This document shows positions 44,493 through 52,404 of a DNA stretch of 64,000 nucleotides, piece after piece. Below the pieces are notes generated by a model. The model did not search any database. It saw only the letters and a list, made by a program, of their open reading frames with translations, and had not been told where the DNA came from. The number at the start of each line of letters is the position of its first letter. The first letter of the stretch is position 1. The position numbers and the translations under genes are program-made. The stretch is from Bacteroidota bacterium. Lineage in GTDB: Bacteria; Bacteroidota; Ignavibacteria; Kryptoniales; JAKASW01. The stretch spans positions 61,030-125,029 of the forward strand of contig JAKAGT010000015.1 of the NCBI GenBank assembly GCA_021825585.1. The letters run 5' to 3'.

Positions 44493-45239
44493 ATGAAATC
44501 TGAGCAGGACGATAAAGTATACGGAAGCGGAACCGAAAACCTGCCAACGAATCCTGTCACGAAGGAAAGGCTCCGGGCTTATTACGACCGATTTTTTGAG
44601 AATTCTGAGTTCGGACACTACCATGAGGGTGCGACCCGCAGGATACTGCGGTCATTGTTAAAGAAAACGGGTTCAACGGAACGGAAGACCGTTTTGGATC
44701 TCGGCTGTGCCACCGGGTTTTACACAGATCAATTTAGACATCTGCGGATTTCGGCCGTAGGTATCGACATAAGTCGGGTGGCGATATCAAGAGCTGAAGA
44801 GAAATATCCCGGCATTCCTTTTCTAGTAGGAGATGCGGCGAGGCTCCCGTTCAAGCCAGCCTCCTTCGATATCCTTTTCATGTCCGGCTGCAGTTTAACG
44901 AACACACGTGACTTTCCGGCGATTCAACTGTTCTTCACGAGCCTGACCGAATACATCTCAGGAGAAGGGGCTTTGATCTTCTTGGGCGCAAGTGATTTCT
45001 CCGGTGATGAGGCACCCACGAACGAGTGGATATATCACACCTATGATGAGATCAAACGATTCGTGGACCGCGAAGGCGTGCGCGTGAGGGGTCCGTACGT
45101 CACTCACCTCAGACTTCTGTCGATAGTCGGAAGGGCGGGTTTAAACAGCTTTGCATCTCTGATTTTCAGAAGATTCCCAGGTCGAAGAAGGTGGAGCGTC
45201 GTTTACATCATCGAAAAAAAAAGAGTTTTCCCACAATAA
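44493..45239 (+). CDS. Class I SAM-dependent methyltransferase
   Basis: This protein of 248 residues has a Rossmann-type methyltransferase domain: motif I TVLDLGCATGFYTDQF (about 67-82), motif II GIDISRVAISRAEEKY, and motif IV-like LPFKPASFDILFMSGCSL. The C-terminal part (PYVTHLRLLSIVGRAGLNSF) resembles small-molecule or lipid methyltransferases, but the substrate cannot be assigned. The last 32 bases overlap the convergent VIT1/CCC1 gene, and both coding ends cross a run of nine A at 45214-45222. A sequencing length error there would alter both C-termini. Confidence 0.85.
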   Translation: MKSEQDDKVYGSGTENLPTNPVTKERLRAYYDRFFENSEFGHYHEGATRRILRSLLKKTGSTERKTVLDLGCATGFYTDQFRHLRISAVGIDISRVAISRAEEKYPGIPFLVGDAARLPFKPASFDILFMSGCSLTNTRDFPAIQLFFTSLTEYISGEGALIFLGASDFSGDEAPTNEWIYHTYDEIKRFVDREGVRVRGPYVTHLRLLSIVGRAGLNSFASLIFRRFPGRRRWSVVYIIEKKRVFPQ

Positions 45240-45948
45240 ATGTGGCCGTGGCTGCCAGGCCGCCTATGATTACGCTTTCCAGGCCGCTCCTCCACGGATT
45301 CTTGCCCGTGACCGCCGTCTTAGCCGCACCGACTCCGAACAGTACGGACAATGTCAGGATGGCGCTTGCTATCAATCCGCTTGCAGGGTTCATGAGAAGG
45401 TATGGAACGATCGGCATGAAAGCGCCGAAAGTATACGCACCTCCGGTAGCGACCGCCGACTTGAGGGGCGATACTGTAAAATCTAATGAGAGCCCGAGCT
45501 CTTCCTGCATCATTATGTCTACCCAGCGTTTCTTATCCGAAGTGATATGAGAGATCACTGTTTCGAGTATCTCCCCGGTGAATCCCTTGGTACGGTAGAT
45601 GTCACGGATTTCCTGGCGCTCGACTTCAGGGAAGTTGTCAACCTCATAAGTCTCGCGGTTCATCTCGCCGCGATAATATTCGATCTGAGATTTTGTGGAG
45701 AGGTAAGCACCTAAAGCCATTGATATCGTCCCGCCGATTAACTCTGCCAGTCCTGCAATGAGTATTACCTCGCTCTTGACGCCTGCTCCGTTGACACCCG
45801 ATGCGACTGCAAAGGCTGCAACCAGCCCGTCGTTTGCTCCGAATACAAGTTCACGCACAATACTCCCGCCTGGGATGTGGACCGCTTCAGTATGGTGACT
45901 CGAATCCTTCGTGTTTAGCGCCTTGCCGCGCCAGGACCACTTAGCCAT
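45208..45948 (-). CDS. VIT1/CCC1 family iron/manganese transporter
   Basis: This membrane protein of 246 residues is of the vacuolar-iron-transporter type. The first helix carries the signature VRELVFGANDGLVAAFAVASG, followed by ELIGGTISMALGAYLSTKSQ and the acidic cytoplasmic loop with paired glutamates (YEVDNFPEVERQEIRDI, then FTGEILETVISH). Three further helices close the protein. The frame is open to 46149, but GAGGAG seven bases upstream of ATG 45948 fixes the start. Family members move Fe2+ or Mn2+ out of the cytoplasm. With many heme proteins nearby, iron balance is a reasonable context, but this is not direct evidence. Confidence 0.92.
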   Translation of the reverse strand: MAKWSWRGKALNTKDSSHHTEAVHIPGGSIVRELVFGANDGLVAAFAVASGVNGAGVKSEVILIAGLAELIGGTISMALGAYLSTKSQIEYYRGEMNRETYEVDNFPEVERQEIRDIYRTKGFTGEILETVISHITSDKKRWVDIMMQEELGLSLDFTVSPLKSAVATGGAYTFGAFMPIVPYLLMNPASGLIASAILTLSVLFGVGAAKTAVTGKNPWRSGLESVIIGGLAATATFIVGKLFFFR

Positions 45949-46111
45949 AAATCGCTCCTCTTTGAGAATCTGTGATATATTTACTAACCACAAAACGATA
46001 GGCGGAGGTTTCCTGATATCCCAGAAAGAAGCGCGTGAATTTTGCTGAAAACAACCGTTCCTGTGCCCGTTTTCAAGCGGTGGCGAACGATGTGTCGGAT
46101 TGACCGTTATC

Positions 46112-46140
46112 TTGACTGATTTGCGTGGAAATGCTATATT
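46112..46140 (+). promoter_or_regulatory. Sigma-70-type promoter of the ribosomal protein operon
   Basis: TTGACT (46112-46117) and TATATT (46135-46140) are separated by 17 bases. The start would fall near 46147, giving a leader of about 18 bases before the rplM start codon at 46165. The match is close to consensus. Confidence 0.75.
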
Positions 46141-46164
46141 ACTAAACAAAATTTGGAGTAAAAA

Positions 46165-46605
46165 TTGTCTGTTGAAGCTTCAACGAAAAGTTTTGCGAAG
46201 GAGGATGTTGATCGGAAGTGGCTCGTCGTCGATGCTGACGGAAAGACGCTCGGACGACTGGCGACCAAGATTGCGTCTCTCTTGAGGGGGAAGACCAATC
46301 CCCAATTTACGCCGCATTCTGATACAGGCGATTTTGTGATCGTTGTAAACGCAGAGAAGGTGAAAGTGACCGGCAGTAAGATGGACACTAAGGTCTATTT
46401 CCATTACACCGGATATCCGGGCGGTGCAACGTACACAAAATACCGGGACCTTCTTGAGGAGAAACCGGAAGCTGTAATAGAACATGCGGTCAAAGGAATG
46501 CTGCCAAAGAACCGCTTGGGTGCACGGCTCTTTACAAAGCTAAAAGTGTACGCTGGCTCCGATCATCCACACAAGGCTCAAAAGCCGACTGCAATCGAAA
46601 TATAA
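46165..46605 (+). CDS. rplM: 50S ribosomal protein L13
   Basis: This is a primary assembly protein of the large subunit, 146 residues long. Typical sequence is [57 protein letters not shown] and [20 protein letters not shown]. The start is a TTG at 46165 with GGAG at 46155-46158, six bases upstream. The N-terminus is about five residues longer than in many relatives ([16 protein letters not shown]). It forms the conserved pair rplM-rpsI with the next gene. Confidence 0.98.
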   Translation: MSVEASTKSFAKEDVDRKWLVVDADGKTLGRLATKIASLLRGKTNPQFTPHSDTGDFVIVVNAEKVKVTGSKMDTKVYFHYTGYPGGATYTKYRDLLEEKPEAVIEHAVKGMLPKNRLGARLFTKLKVYAGSDHPHKAQKPTAIEI

Positions 46606-46617
46606 TCAGGAGTTTTA

Positions 46618-47016
46618 ATGGCTTCAGTTCAAAATGCACAAGTGGCCGTAGGCAGGAGAAAAACCTCTACGGCAAGAGCGAAACTTGTGCCAGGTTCCGG
46701 TAAGATTTTTGTGAACGACCAACCGCATTTCGAATATTTTCCCGTTGTCTCGGTCCAGAACGAATTATTCAAGCCGTTCGAGGCGACCGAAACGCAAGGG
46801 AAGTACGATGTCTATGCTGTAGTGGACGGCGGCGGATTGTCCGGACAGGCCGGAGCTCTCAGACTTGCAATCGCCAGAGCCCTGGTGAAAGAAGGCGAAG
46901 AGATGCGACCCAGGTTGCGTGCAGCTGGTGTTCTGACGCGAGACCCGAGAATGGTCGAGCGAAAGAAGTATGGACGCAGGAAGGCGCGTGCACGCTTCCA
47001 GTGGACAAAGCGTTAA
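46618..47016 (+). CDS. rpsI: 30S ribosomal protein S9
   Basis: This small-subunit protein of 132 residues ends in the basic tail KKYGRRKARARFQWTKR that reaches towards the P-site tRNA. Other family motifs are VAVGRRKTSTARAKLVPGSG, VVDGGGLSGQAGALRLAIAR and LRAAGVLTRDPRMVERKK. AGGAG lies seven bases before ATG 46618. It follows rplM by 12 bases, as in most bacteria. Confidence 0.98.
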   Translation: MASVQNAQVAVGRRKTSTARAKLVPGSGKIFVNDQPHFEYFPVVSVQNELFKPFEATETQGKYDVYAVVDGGGLSGQAGALRLAIARALVKEGEEMRPRLRAAGVLTRDPRMVERKKYGRRKARARFQWTKR

Positions 47017-47210
47017 TCAACTAAAATAATCATACTTCCCAGGCTGATTCTCGTGCAACGCGAGAGTCCGCTACCCGGTTCGGGTCGAACGATCGACCAG
47101 GTTGATCAAGTTCGATATAGAACCTCAGGAAAGAGTCAATCGGGCCGGGAATTCACGCGGCGGTGTGACGCGAGCGTCATTCCGCGTGGAGTTGAGGGAA
47201 GTAGAAGTGA

Positions 47211-47235
47211 GGCCGGTGGCAGTTGGCCCCCGGCC
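47211..47235 (+). promoter_or_regulatory. GC-rich hairpin in the rpsB leader
   Basis: In the 240-base gap between rpsI and rpsB, GGCCGG (47211-47216) pairs with CCGGCC (47230-47235), with an inner GGC/GCC pair, followed by GCAAAAACC and the ribosome-binding site AAAGGAG. It ends 21 bases before the rpsB start. A ribosomal-protein autoregulatory leader (S2 feedback) would fit, but I cannot match it to a known RNA family. Confidence 0.35.
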
Positions 47236-47256
47236 GCAAAAACCAAAGGAGAAATC

Positions 47257-48012
47257 ATGCCACGAGTAACTATTGAAGCACTCCTCTCATCGGGTGCTCA
47301 TTTCGGACATCTTACCCGCCGCTGGGATCCCAAGATGAAGCCGTACATCTTCATGGAGCGCAACGGAATCCATATCATCGATTTGCGCCAGACGCAGCAG
47401 CTAATCGAAGAGTCCTGCGATGCGATGGCTAATTTGGCCGCAGACGGGAAGAAAGTCCTCTTTGTCGGCACGAAGAAGCAGGCGCGTGATATAATCCGCC
47501 AGCAGGCTGAGCGGGCTGGAGTCCATTACGTTACAGAGCGATGGCTCGGAGGAATGCTGACCAACTTCACGACTATTAGAAAGAGCGTCAGAAGGCTCCA
47601 ACACATTGAAAAGATGGAAAGCGACAACACCATCGAGAGCCTGACCAAGAAGGAAGGCCTCAGGCTCAAGAGGGAGAAAGAGAAACTTGAGAAGATACTC
47701 TCAGGGGTGCGCGATATGAACAAACTGCCCGGCGCGGTGTTTGTCGTAGACATAAAGAAGGAACACATTGCCATAAAGGAGGCCGAAAGACTGGGCATCC
47801 CGATTTTCGCGATGGTTGACACGAACTGTGATCCTGACCCGATCAATTACGTAATTCCCTCCAACGATGACGCGGCAAAGGCAATTGAAGTCGTCGTGAC
47901 TGCGCTGACGGATGCATATGTGGAAGGAGGCCAGCGTTCAAAAGAGTTGAAGGTCGAAGCAATGATGGAACATTCTGCGGATGCTTCCGCTAAAGAAGGA
48001 ACTGGAAAGTAA
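47257..48012 (+). CDS. rpsB: 30S ribosomal protein S2
   Basis: This protein of 251 residues is essential for binding of S1 and late small-subunit assembly. Motifs are [85 protein letters not shown] and [20 protein letters not shown]. The frame is open from 47053, but AAAGGAG at 47247-47252 and the conserved N-terminus place the start at ATG 47257. The upstream part of that frame is leader. It precedes tsf by two bases. Confidence 0.98.
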   Translation: MPRVTIEALLSSGAHFGHLTRRWDPKMKPYIFMERNGIHIIDLRQTQQLIEESCDAMANLAADGKKVLFVGTKKQARDIIRQQAERAGVHYVTERWLGGMLTNFTTIRKSVRRLQHIEKMESDNTIESLTKKEGLRLKREKEKLEKILSGVRDMNKLPGAVFVVDIKKEHIAIKEAERLGIPIFAMVDTNCDPDPINYVIPSNDDAAKAIEVVVTALTDAYVEGGQRSKELKVEAMMEHSADASAKEGTGK

Positions 48013-48014
48013 AA

Positions 48015-48620
48015 ATGGAAATAACAGTTGAGATGGTGAAGTCCCTCCGCGACGTCACAGGTGCGGGGATGATGGAATGCAAGAAAGCCCTGCAGGAATC
48101 AAATGGTGACATCGAACAGGCAAAGAAGATCCTTCGCGCCCGCGGCGCCCAGGTTGCCGAGAAAAGGTCCGGAAGGGAAGCCAAGCAGGGCGTCGTTGAA
48201 TCTTACATCCATGCAGGCGGCCGCATCGGGGCAATGGTTGAGGTAAATTGTGAAACCGACTTCGTGGCGCGGACTGAGGAGTTTAAGCAGCTGGCGCGGG
48301 ATATCGCCATGCAGATCGCAGCGATGAGTCCCCTGGTCGCCAGCCGTGAAGAAGTTCCGTCTGAACTCATACAGAAGGAATTAAACGAATATCGCGAGCA
48401 GGCTGTTTCAGAAGGGAAATCGCAAGACGTAGCGGAAAAGATCGCGAGCGGCAGACTGGAGAAGTACTATCAGGAAGTCGTCCTGCTTGAACAGGCGTTT
48501 ATCAAGGACCCGCAGCGAATGGTCAAGGATCTTATTACCGACATGTCCGGGAAGACCGGAGAGAACGTGTCGATCAGAAGGTTCCAGAGATTTGAGCTTG
48601 GAGTCGATGGTTCAAAGTGA
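48015..48620 (+). CDS. tsf: Elongation factor Ts (short form)
   Basis: This guanine-nucleotide exchange factor for EF-Tu has 201 residues, which is the short form found in Thermus-like and several FCB bacteria. The N-terminal UBA-like domain has VKSLRDVTGAGMMECKKAL, and the core has the invariant EVNCETDFVARTEEFKQLA. The dimerisation segment is short, and the protein ends at FQRFELGVDGSK. The adjacent terminator (48666-48702) closes the rplM-rpsI-rpsB-tsf transcript. Confidence 0.97.
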   Translation: MEITVEMVKSLRDVTGAGMMECKKALQESNGDIEQAKKILRARGAQVAEKRSGREAKQGVVESYIHAGGRIGAMVEVNCETDFVARTEEFKQLARDIAMQIAAMSPLVASREEVPSELIQKELNEYREQAVSEGKSQDVAEKIASGRLEKYYQEVVLLEQAFIKDPQRMVKDLITDMSGKTGENVSIRRFQRFELGVDGSK

Positions 48621-48665
48621 AAAGCGTTTTGAATCTCCGTTAGTAATTGTAGAGTAGAAGATTTC

Positions 48666-48702
48666 AAAAGCTGCACTAGCCTGTGATAGTGCAGCTTTTT
48701 TT
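48666..48702 (+). terminator. Intrinsic terminator after tsf
   Basis: AAAGCTGCACTA (48667-48678) pairs with TAGTGCAGCTTT (48687-48698), with an eight-base loop, and the second arm runs into a T-tract to 48702. It is a strong terminator between tsf and pyrH. Confidence 0.92.
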
Positions 48703-48738
48703 ATGTTTCGAAGAGGTAAATCAGAAGGAGGAACGAGC

Positions 48739-49455
48739 GTGGCGCTGAAGTATAAGCGGATATTGTTGAAGCTCAGCGGAGAATCGCTGATGGGCGACAG
48801 AGGGTATGGCATCGACCCGGGCGTACTCAATCAGTTTGCCGAAGAAGTATCGTCTGTGCTTTCCCTGGGCGTTCAGGTCGGAATCGTAATCGGAGGAGGC
48901 AATATTTACAGAGGCATCGCGGCGGCCGCTGACGGCGTTGACAAAGTGGTCGGCGACCAGATGGGTATGTTGGCTACCGTGATCAATGCCCTGGCCCTGC
49001 AGAACATACTTGAGAAGAACGGAATATATACGCGGTTGATGAGCGCGATTACAATGGAAGAGATTGCGGAGCCGTATATACGGAGGCGCGCCATACGCCA
49101 CCTCGAAAAAGGACGTGTTGTAATTTTCGGTGCCGGCACCGGAAATCCTTATTTCACCACCGATACCGCCGCGGCGCTGAGAGCCGTTGAAATCAAGGCG
49201 GACGTTATCATCAAAGGGACACGTGTGGATGGGATCTATGATTCCGATCCGGAGAAGAACCCTGCTGCCATCAAACTGCCTGAGATCACTTACATGGATG
49301 TCCTGCAGAAAGACTTGAAAGTCATGGACCTGACCGCAATCACTCTTTGCCGCGAAAACAAACTCCCGATAGTCGTGTTCAAGATGACGTCGCCGGGGAA
49401 TTTGAAGAGAGTTGTAACTGGGGAAGGGATCGGTTCAACCGTTCTCCAGTCGTGA
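48739..49455 (+). CDS. pyrH: Uridylate kinase
   Basis: This bacterial UMP kinase belongs to the amino acid kinase fold and has 238 residues. Motifs are [69 protein letters not shown] and [18 protein letters not shown]. The open frame begins at ATG 48703, but that codon sits at the end of the terminator T-run. AGGAGG at 48726-48731, seven bases before the GTG at 48739, marks the true start. It is followed by frr, the usual partner. Confidence 0.97.
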   Translation: MALKYKRILLKLSGESLMGDRGYGIDPGVLNQFAEEVSSVLSLGVQVGIVIGGGNIYRGIAAAADGVDKVVGDQMGMLATVINALALQNILEKNGIYTRLMSAITMEEIAEPYIRRRAIRHLEKGRVVIFGAGTGNPYFTTDTAAALRAVEIKADVIIKGTRVDGIYDSDPEKNPAAIKLPEITYMDVLQKDLKVMDLTAITLCRENKLPIVVFKMTSPGNLKRVVTGEGIGSTVLQS

Positions 49456-49483
49456 ACAGTCGATCAATAATTCGGAGGAGCGT

Positions 49484-50041
49484 ATGCTTGACAAAATAAT
49501 TCACGAGACGGAAGACAAAATGAAGAAGGCGGTTGATTTTACCCGGCAGGAGCTGACCAAGTTGAGGTCCGGGAAAGCGACCGTGGCCTTATTGGATGAT
49601 ATCAGGGTCGACTACTACGGCCAGAAGATGCCAATAGCGCAGACTGCTTCGATCAGTGCACCGGACGCCCATCTGGTGGTCGTGCAGCCGTGGGATAAAT
49701 CGATGATCCAGGAGATTGAAAAGGCGATCCTTGCAGCGAACATAGGATTGACTCCATCGAATGACGGAGCGGTGATAAGACTTCCGGTACCCCCTCTGAC
49801 GGAGGAGAGGCGCAAGGAGCTTGTGAAGGTTGCCAAAAAATTCTCGGAAGATGGACGGGTTACCATCCGGAATATGCGGCGCGACTCCAACGAGCATCTC
49901 AAGAAAGCCGAGAAGGACGAGCATGTTTCTGAGGATGAGAGGAAAAGGGGGGAGACCGAGGTGCAGAGACTCACCGACAAGTATATAAAACAGTTAGACG
50001 ATATCCTCGCGGGCAAGGAGAAGGAGATTCTCGAGGTCTGA
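49484..50041 (+). CDS. frr: Ribosome recycling factor
   Basis: This protein of 185 residues splits post-termination ribosomes with EF-G. Sequence features are the N-terminal helix with MKKAVDFTRQELTKLRSGKA, the hinge and domain II with VDYYGQKMPIAQTASISAPD, and the C-terminal helices with VRIPPLTEERRKELVK-like RLPVPPLTEERRKELVKVA, VTIRNMRRDSNEHLKKAEKD and KYIKQLDDILAGKEKEIL. GGAGGAG lies before ATG 49484. A terminator follows at 50070. Confidence 0.98.
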   Translation: MLDKIIHETEDKMKKAVDFTRQELTKLRSGKATVALLDDIRVDYYGQKMPIAQTASISAPDAHLVVVQPWDKSMIQEIEKAILAANIGLTPSNDGAVIRLPVPPLTEERRKELVKVAKKFSEDGRVTIRNMRRDSNEHLKKAEKDEHVSEDERKRGETEVQRLTDKYIKQLDDILAGKEKEILEV

Positions 50042-50069
50042 GAGAACGGCAAGAGGTGATTCTACTTAG

Positions 50070-50092
50070 AGCGGCGGAAGCCGCTTTTTTTT
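50070..50092 (+). terminator. Intrinsic terminator after frr
   Basis: AGCGGC-GGAA-GCCGCT (50070-50085) is followed by a run of T on the plus strand. It ends the pyrH-frr transcript just before the convergent histidine kinase gene, and the A-rich complement may also end that gene's transcription. Confidence 0.9.
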
Positions 50093-50101
50093 GATATTCC
50101 G

Positions 50102-51589
50102 TCAGGAGATCACGTCCGCTGTCCGGGGTTCAGCAAGATCGTCAACGGACAAAGCCGGAAGTGTTATTGTGACTGTTGTTCCGCTTCCAGGCTGGCTCAA
50201 AACCGTTATAGTCCCCTTATGAGACTCTATAAGCGACCGGGCGATTGAGAGTCCTAATCCGCTTCCCCGGCGTGTCGCGCCGGAGGAGCGCGACTTGTCA
50301 GCACGGTAAAACCTGTCGAAGATGTGAGGGAGATCCTCAGGAGGGATGCCGACGCCTTTGTCGATTATCTGGAGTTTGACTGTGCCCTTTCCGGCTGCCT
50401 GCACAACTCTAATGGTGCTCCCGTCATTCGAATATTTTATGGCGTTGTCCAGCAGGTTGATGAACGCACTGAGGAGTTTATCCTTGTCTGCAGAGACGAA
50501 AACCTCCTCGTGTTCCCGGCCGGTAATGTCCTGGACCTCGTAGTTGATCTGGATCGAGCGCTGCGAAGCATACGCGGAAGTCTTGGAAATTGCATCGAGC
50601 AGCAGCTCATCTATTCTAATTGACCGCATCTGAAGCTGAAGCTGCCCGCTTTCGAGACGCGCCATGGTCAAGAGCTCGTCGACTATGTTTGTAATTCTCT
50701 TGATTTCTTCGACCGCGCTGTTCAGGATGTTTACGTAGTCGTCCGTGGTCCGCGGGTTCTTAAGTGCGACTTCAATCTCGCCAAGCAATATTGTCAATGG
50801 GGTCTTCAGCTCGTGCGAAGCATCCGCAGTAAACTGTTTCTGGAGCAGGAAGGCGTCCTGGATTCTGTCAAACATCGCATTCAGCGTCTTGGACAGCCGG
50901 GATATTTCATCGTCGACTCTTTTGGTCTCCAGTCGCCGGTCAAGGTGTTCAGCGGAGATGGATTGAGCCGTTCGAATGATCCGGTCGATCGGGTCGAAAG
51001 CCTTCTTCGCCACATAGAATCCTCCCAGGGCTGCGGCCAGTATTGTCAACGGAACCCCGATGAGGAGCAGGAGGCGGAGGCCGAACAGGCTTTGGTCCAG
51101 GATCAGTGTGTTTGAAGCCACCTGTACAAGATAGGTCGGGATTCCGTTGTCGAACACTGGGTAAGTGACTACCCGAAGGTGGCCGCTCTTTATCAGATGG
51201 GACGATGTTACCTTCTCAAGTGTTTGGAAGACCTGGTGACGGCTGAGAGCAAGCGCAAGGACTTCAGGTGTAACCGGCAGATTAAGGCTTCTCAGGCTTG
51301 TCGATTTGATTACGATGACGCCGTCGATCGACAAAACTTGCACGTACTCATTCGTGCCGAAATTTGCCGTAAGTGGCTGCTGGATAAGTCCGGACTGAAT
51401 TTCCAGTTCCAGTCGTTCGTCCCCCTTGATCTGGCCGGCGATTTCAAGCGCATCGTTGCTCAAATTAAGGTCGAAATTCTGCGCGCTTTGCCTGGCGTAT
51501 AGGAAATACAGGGCACCCGCAAACGCAGACAGCGTAAACCCGAAAATCACGACGAAGAGGAGTGTTATCTTCGCTCTAATCGTTCTCAT
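50102..51589 (-). CDS. Membrane sensor histidine kinase (OmpR-type partner)
   Basis: This protein of 495 residues has transmembrane helices at about 8-32 (TLLFVVIFGFTLSAFAGALY) and 173-197 (LLLLIGVPLTILAAALGGFY), enclosing a periplasmic sensor of about 140 residues. HAMP, HisKA (FTADASHELKTPLTILLGEI) and HATPase (FINLLDNAIKYSNDGSTI, RRGSGLGLSIARSLIESH) follow. The form is that of the CusS/heavy-metal sensor group, but the sensor shows no metal-binding cluster, so the signal is open. Its start overlaps the end of the response regulator gene by 14 bases; the regulator is translated first. Confidence 0.93.
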   Translation of the reverse strand: MRTIRAKITLLFVVIFGFTLSAFAGALYFLYARQSAQNFDLNLSNDALEIAGQIKGDERLELEIQSGLIQQPLTANFGTNEYVQVLSIDGVIVIKSTSLRSLNLPVTPEVLALALSRHQVFQTLEKVTSSHLIKSGHLRVVTYPVFDNGIPTYLVQVASNTLILDQSLFGLRLLLLIGVPLTILAAALGGFYVAKKAFDPIDRIIRTAQSISAEHLDRRLETKRVDDEISRLSKTLNAMFDRIQDAFLLQKQFTADASHELKTPLTILLGEIEVALKNPRTTDDYVNILNSAVEEIKRITNIVDELLTMARLESGQLQLQMRSIRIDELLLDAISKTSAYASQRSIQINYEVQDITGREHEEVFVSADKDKLLSAFINLLDNAIKYSNDGSTIRVVQAAGKGTVKLQIIDKGVGIPPEDLPHIFDRFYRADKSRSSGATRRGSGLGLSIARSLIESHKGTITVLSQPGSGTTVTITLPALSVDDLAEPRTADVIS

Positions 51590-52262
51590 CTTCGTCTCTC
51601 AACACATAACCGGCGCCGACTATGGTGCGGATTAACGGTTTGTCAAAATCCCTGTCAATCTTCTTGCGAAGGAGCTTAACGTAAACGTCGATAACATTTG
51701 ATTCCATGTCGAAACTGACATTCCAGACGTGCTGTGCAATATAAGAACGCGACAGAATTTGGCCTTTGTTACGCATGAGATATTCGAGGAGGGCAAACTC
51801 GCGTGTCGTCAAATGAATCGGAGTTCCATCACGTTCGACTTTCCGGGTAACCGGGTCGAGAATCAACTTTCCTACCTGAAGAACCGCGGATTTATCCTGG
51901 CTCTTTCGGCGAAGCAAAGCCCTGATGCGGGCGAGGAGTTCTTCGAAGTGAAAAGGCTTCGTCAAATAGTCGTCCGCGCCGGAATCGAGGCCCCGGACTT
52001 TTGCGTCGGTGTCTCCGAGGGCGGTCAACATCAATACAGGTGTATCCACCTTCTTGCTGCGAATGTTCCGGCAGGTTGTGACCCCGTCCTGGGAAGGGAG
52101 GAGGACATCGAGGATTATTGCATCGTAGTCGTTTTCACAGGCCATTTGTTCACCCTGGACTCCGTCATGCGCCACATCCACGGTGTAAGATTGCTCTTCC
52201 AGGCCCTTTCGGATAAAGGACGCCACTTTTTTTTCGTCTTCGACGACAAGTATTCGCATCAT
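51576..52262 (-). CDS. OmpR/PhoB-family response regulator
   Basis: This protein of 228 residues has a receiver (1-120; acidic pair VVEDEKKV, phosphoacceptor in DAIILDVLLPSQDG, LTALGDTDAKV, lysine in YLTKPFHFEEL) and a C-terminal winged helix (about 130-222; LTTREFALLEYLMRNKGQI, DVYVKLLRKKIDRDF, VVGAGYVLR-like TIVGAGYVLRD). It is the first gene of a two-gene operon with the kinase at 50102-51589. Regulon and signal are unknown. A strong inverted repeat lies just upstream (52283-52312) and could be an operator or the terminator of the GH3 gene. Confidence 0.94.
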   Translation of the reverse strand: MMRILVVEDEKKVASFIRKGLEEQSYTVDVAHDGVQGEQMACENDYDAIILDVLLPSQDGVTTCRNIRSKKVDTPVLMLTALGDTDAKVRGLDSGADDYLTKPFHFEELLARIRALLRRKSQDKSAVLQVGKLILDPVTRKVERDGTPIHLTTREFALLEYLMRNKGQILSRSYIAQHVWNVSFDMESNVIDVYVKLLRKKIDRDFDKPLIRTIVGAGYVLRDEDEND

Positions 52263-52282
52263 TCATTCTCTCTTTTACGAGA

Positions 52283-52312
52283 ACGGTGGGGCAAGAGGAC
52301 TTGCTCCACCGT
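52283..52312. terminator. Long hairpin between the GH3 gene and the OmpR-type regulator
   Basis: ACGGTGGGGCAAG (52283-52295) pairs over 13 positions (one G-T wobble) with CTTGCTCCACCGT (52300-52312), with a four-base loop. It lies downstream of the GH3 gene and upstream of the regulator gene, both minus strand. There is no clean T-run on that strand, so either terminator or operator is possible. Confidence 0.5.
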
Positions 52313-52404
52313 GTCTGAATATTTTCTGTTGACAGTCGCTGTCACTTGCCATCTGAAACCGGCAGCCGCCGAACGGAACCACGGCTTAGGGGGCTAATTC
52401 TCCG

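Noticed and set aside
47041..47140. tRNA-like GGTTCGGGTCGAAC stretch in the rpsB leader
   Set aside because: No acceptor or anticodon arms can be built around it.
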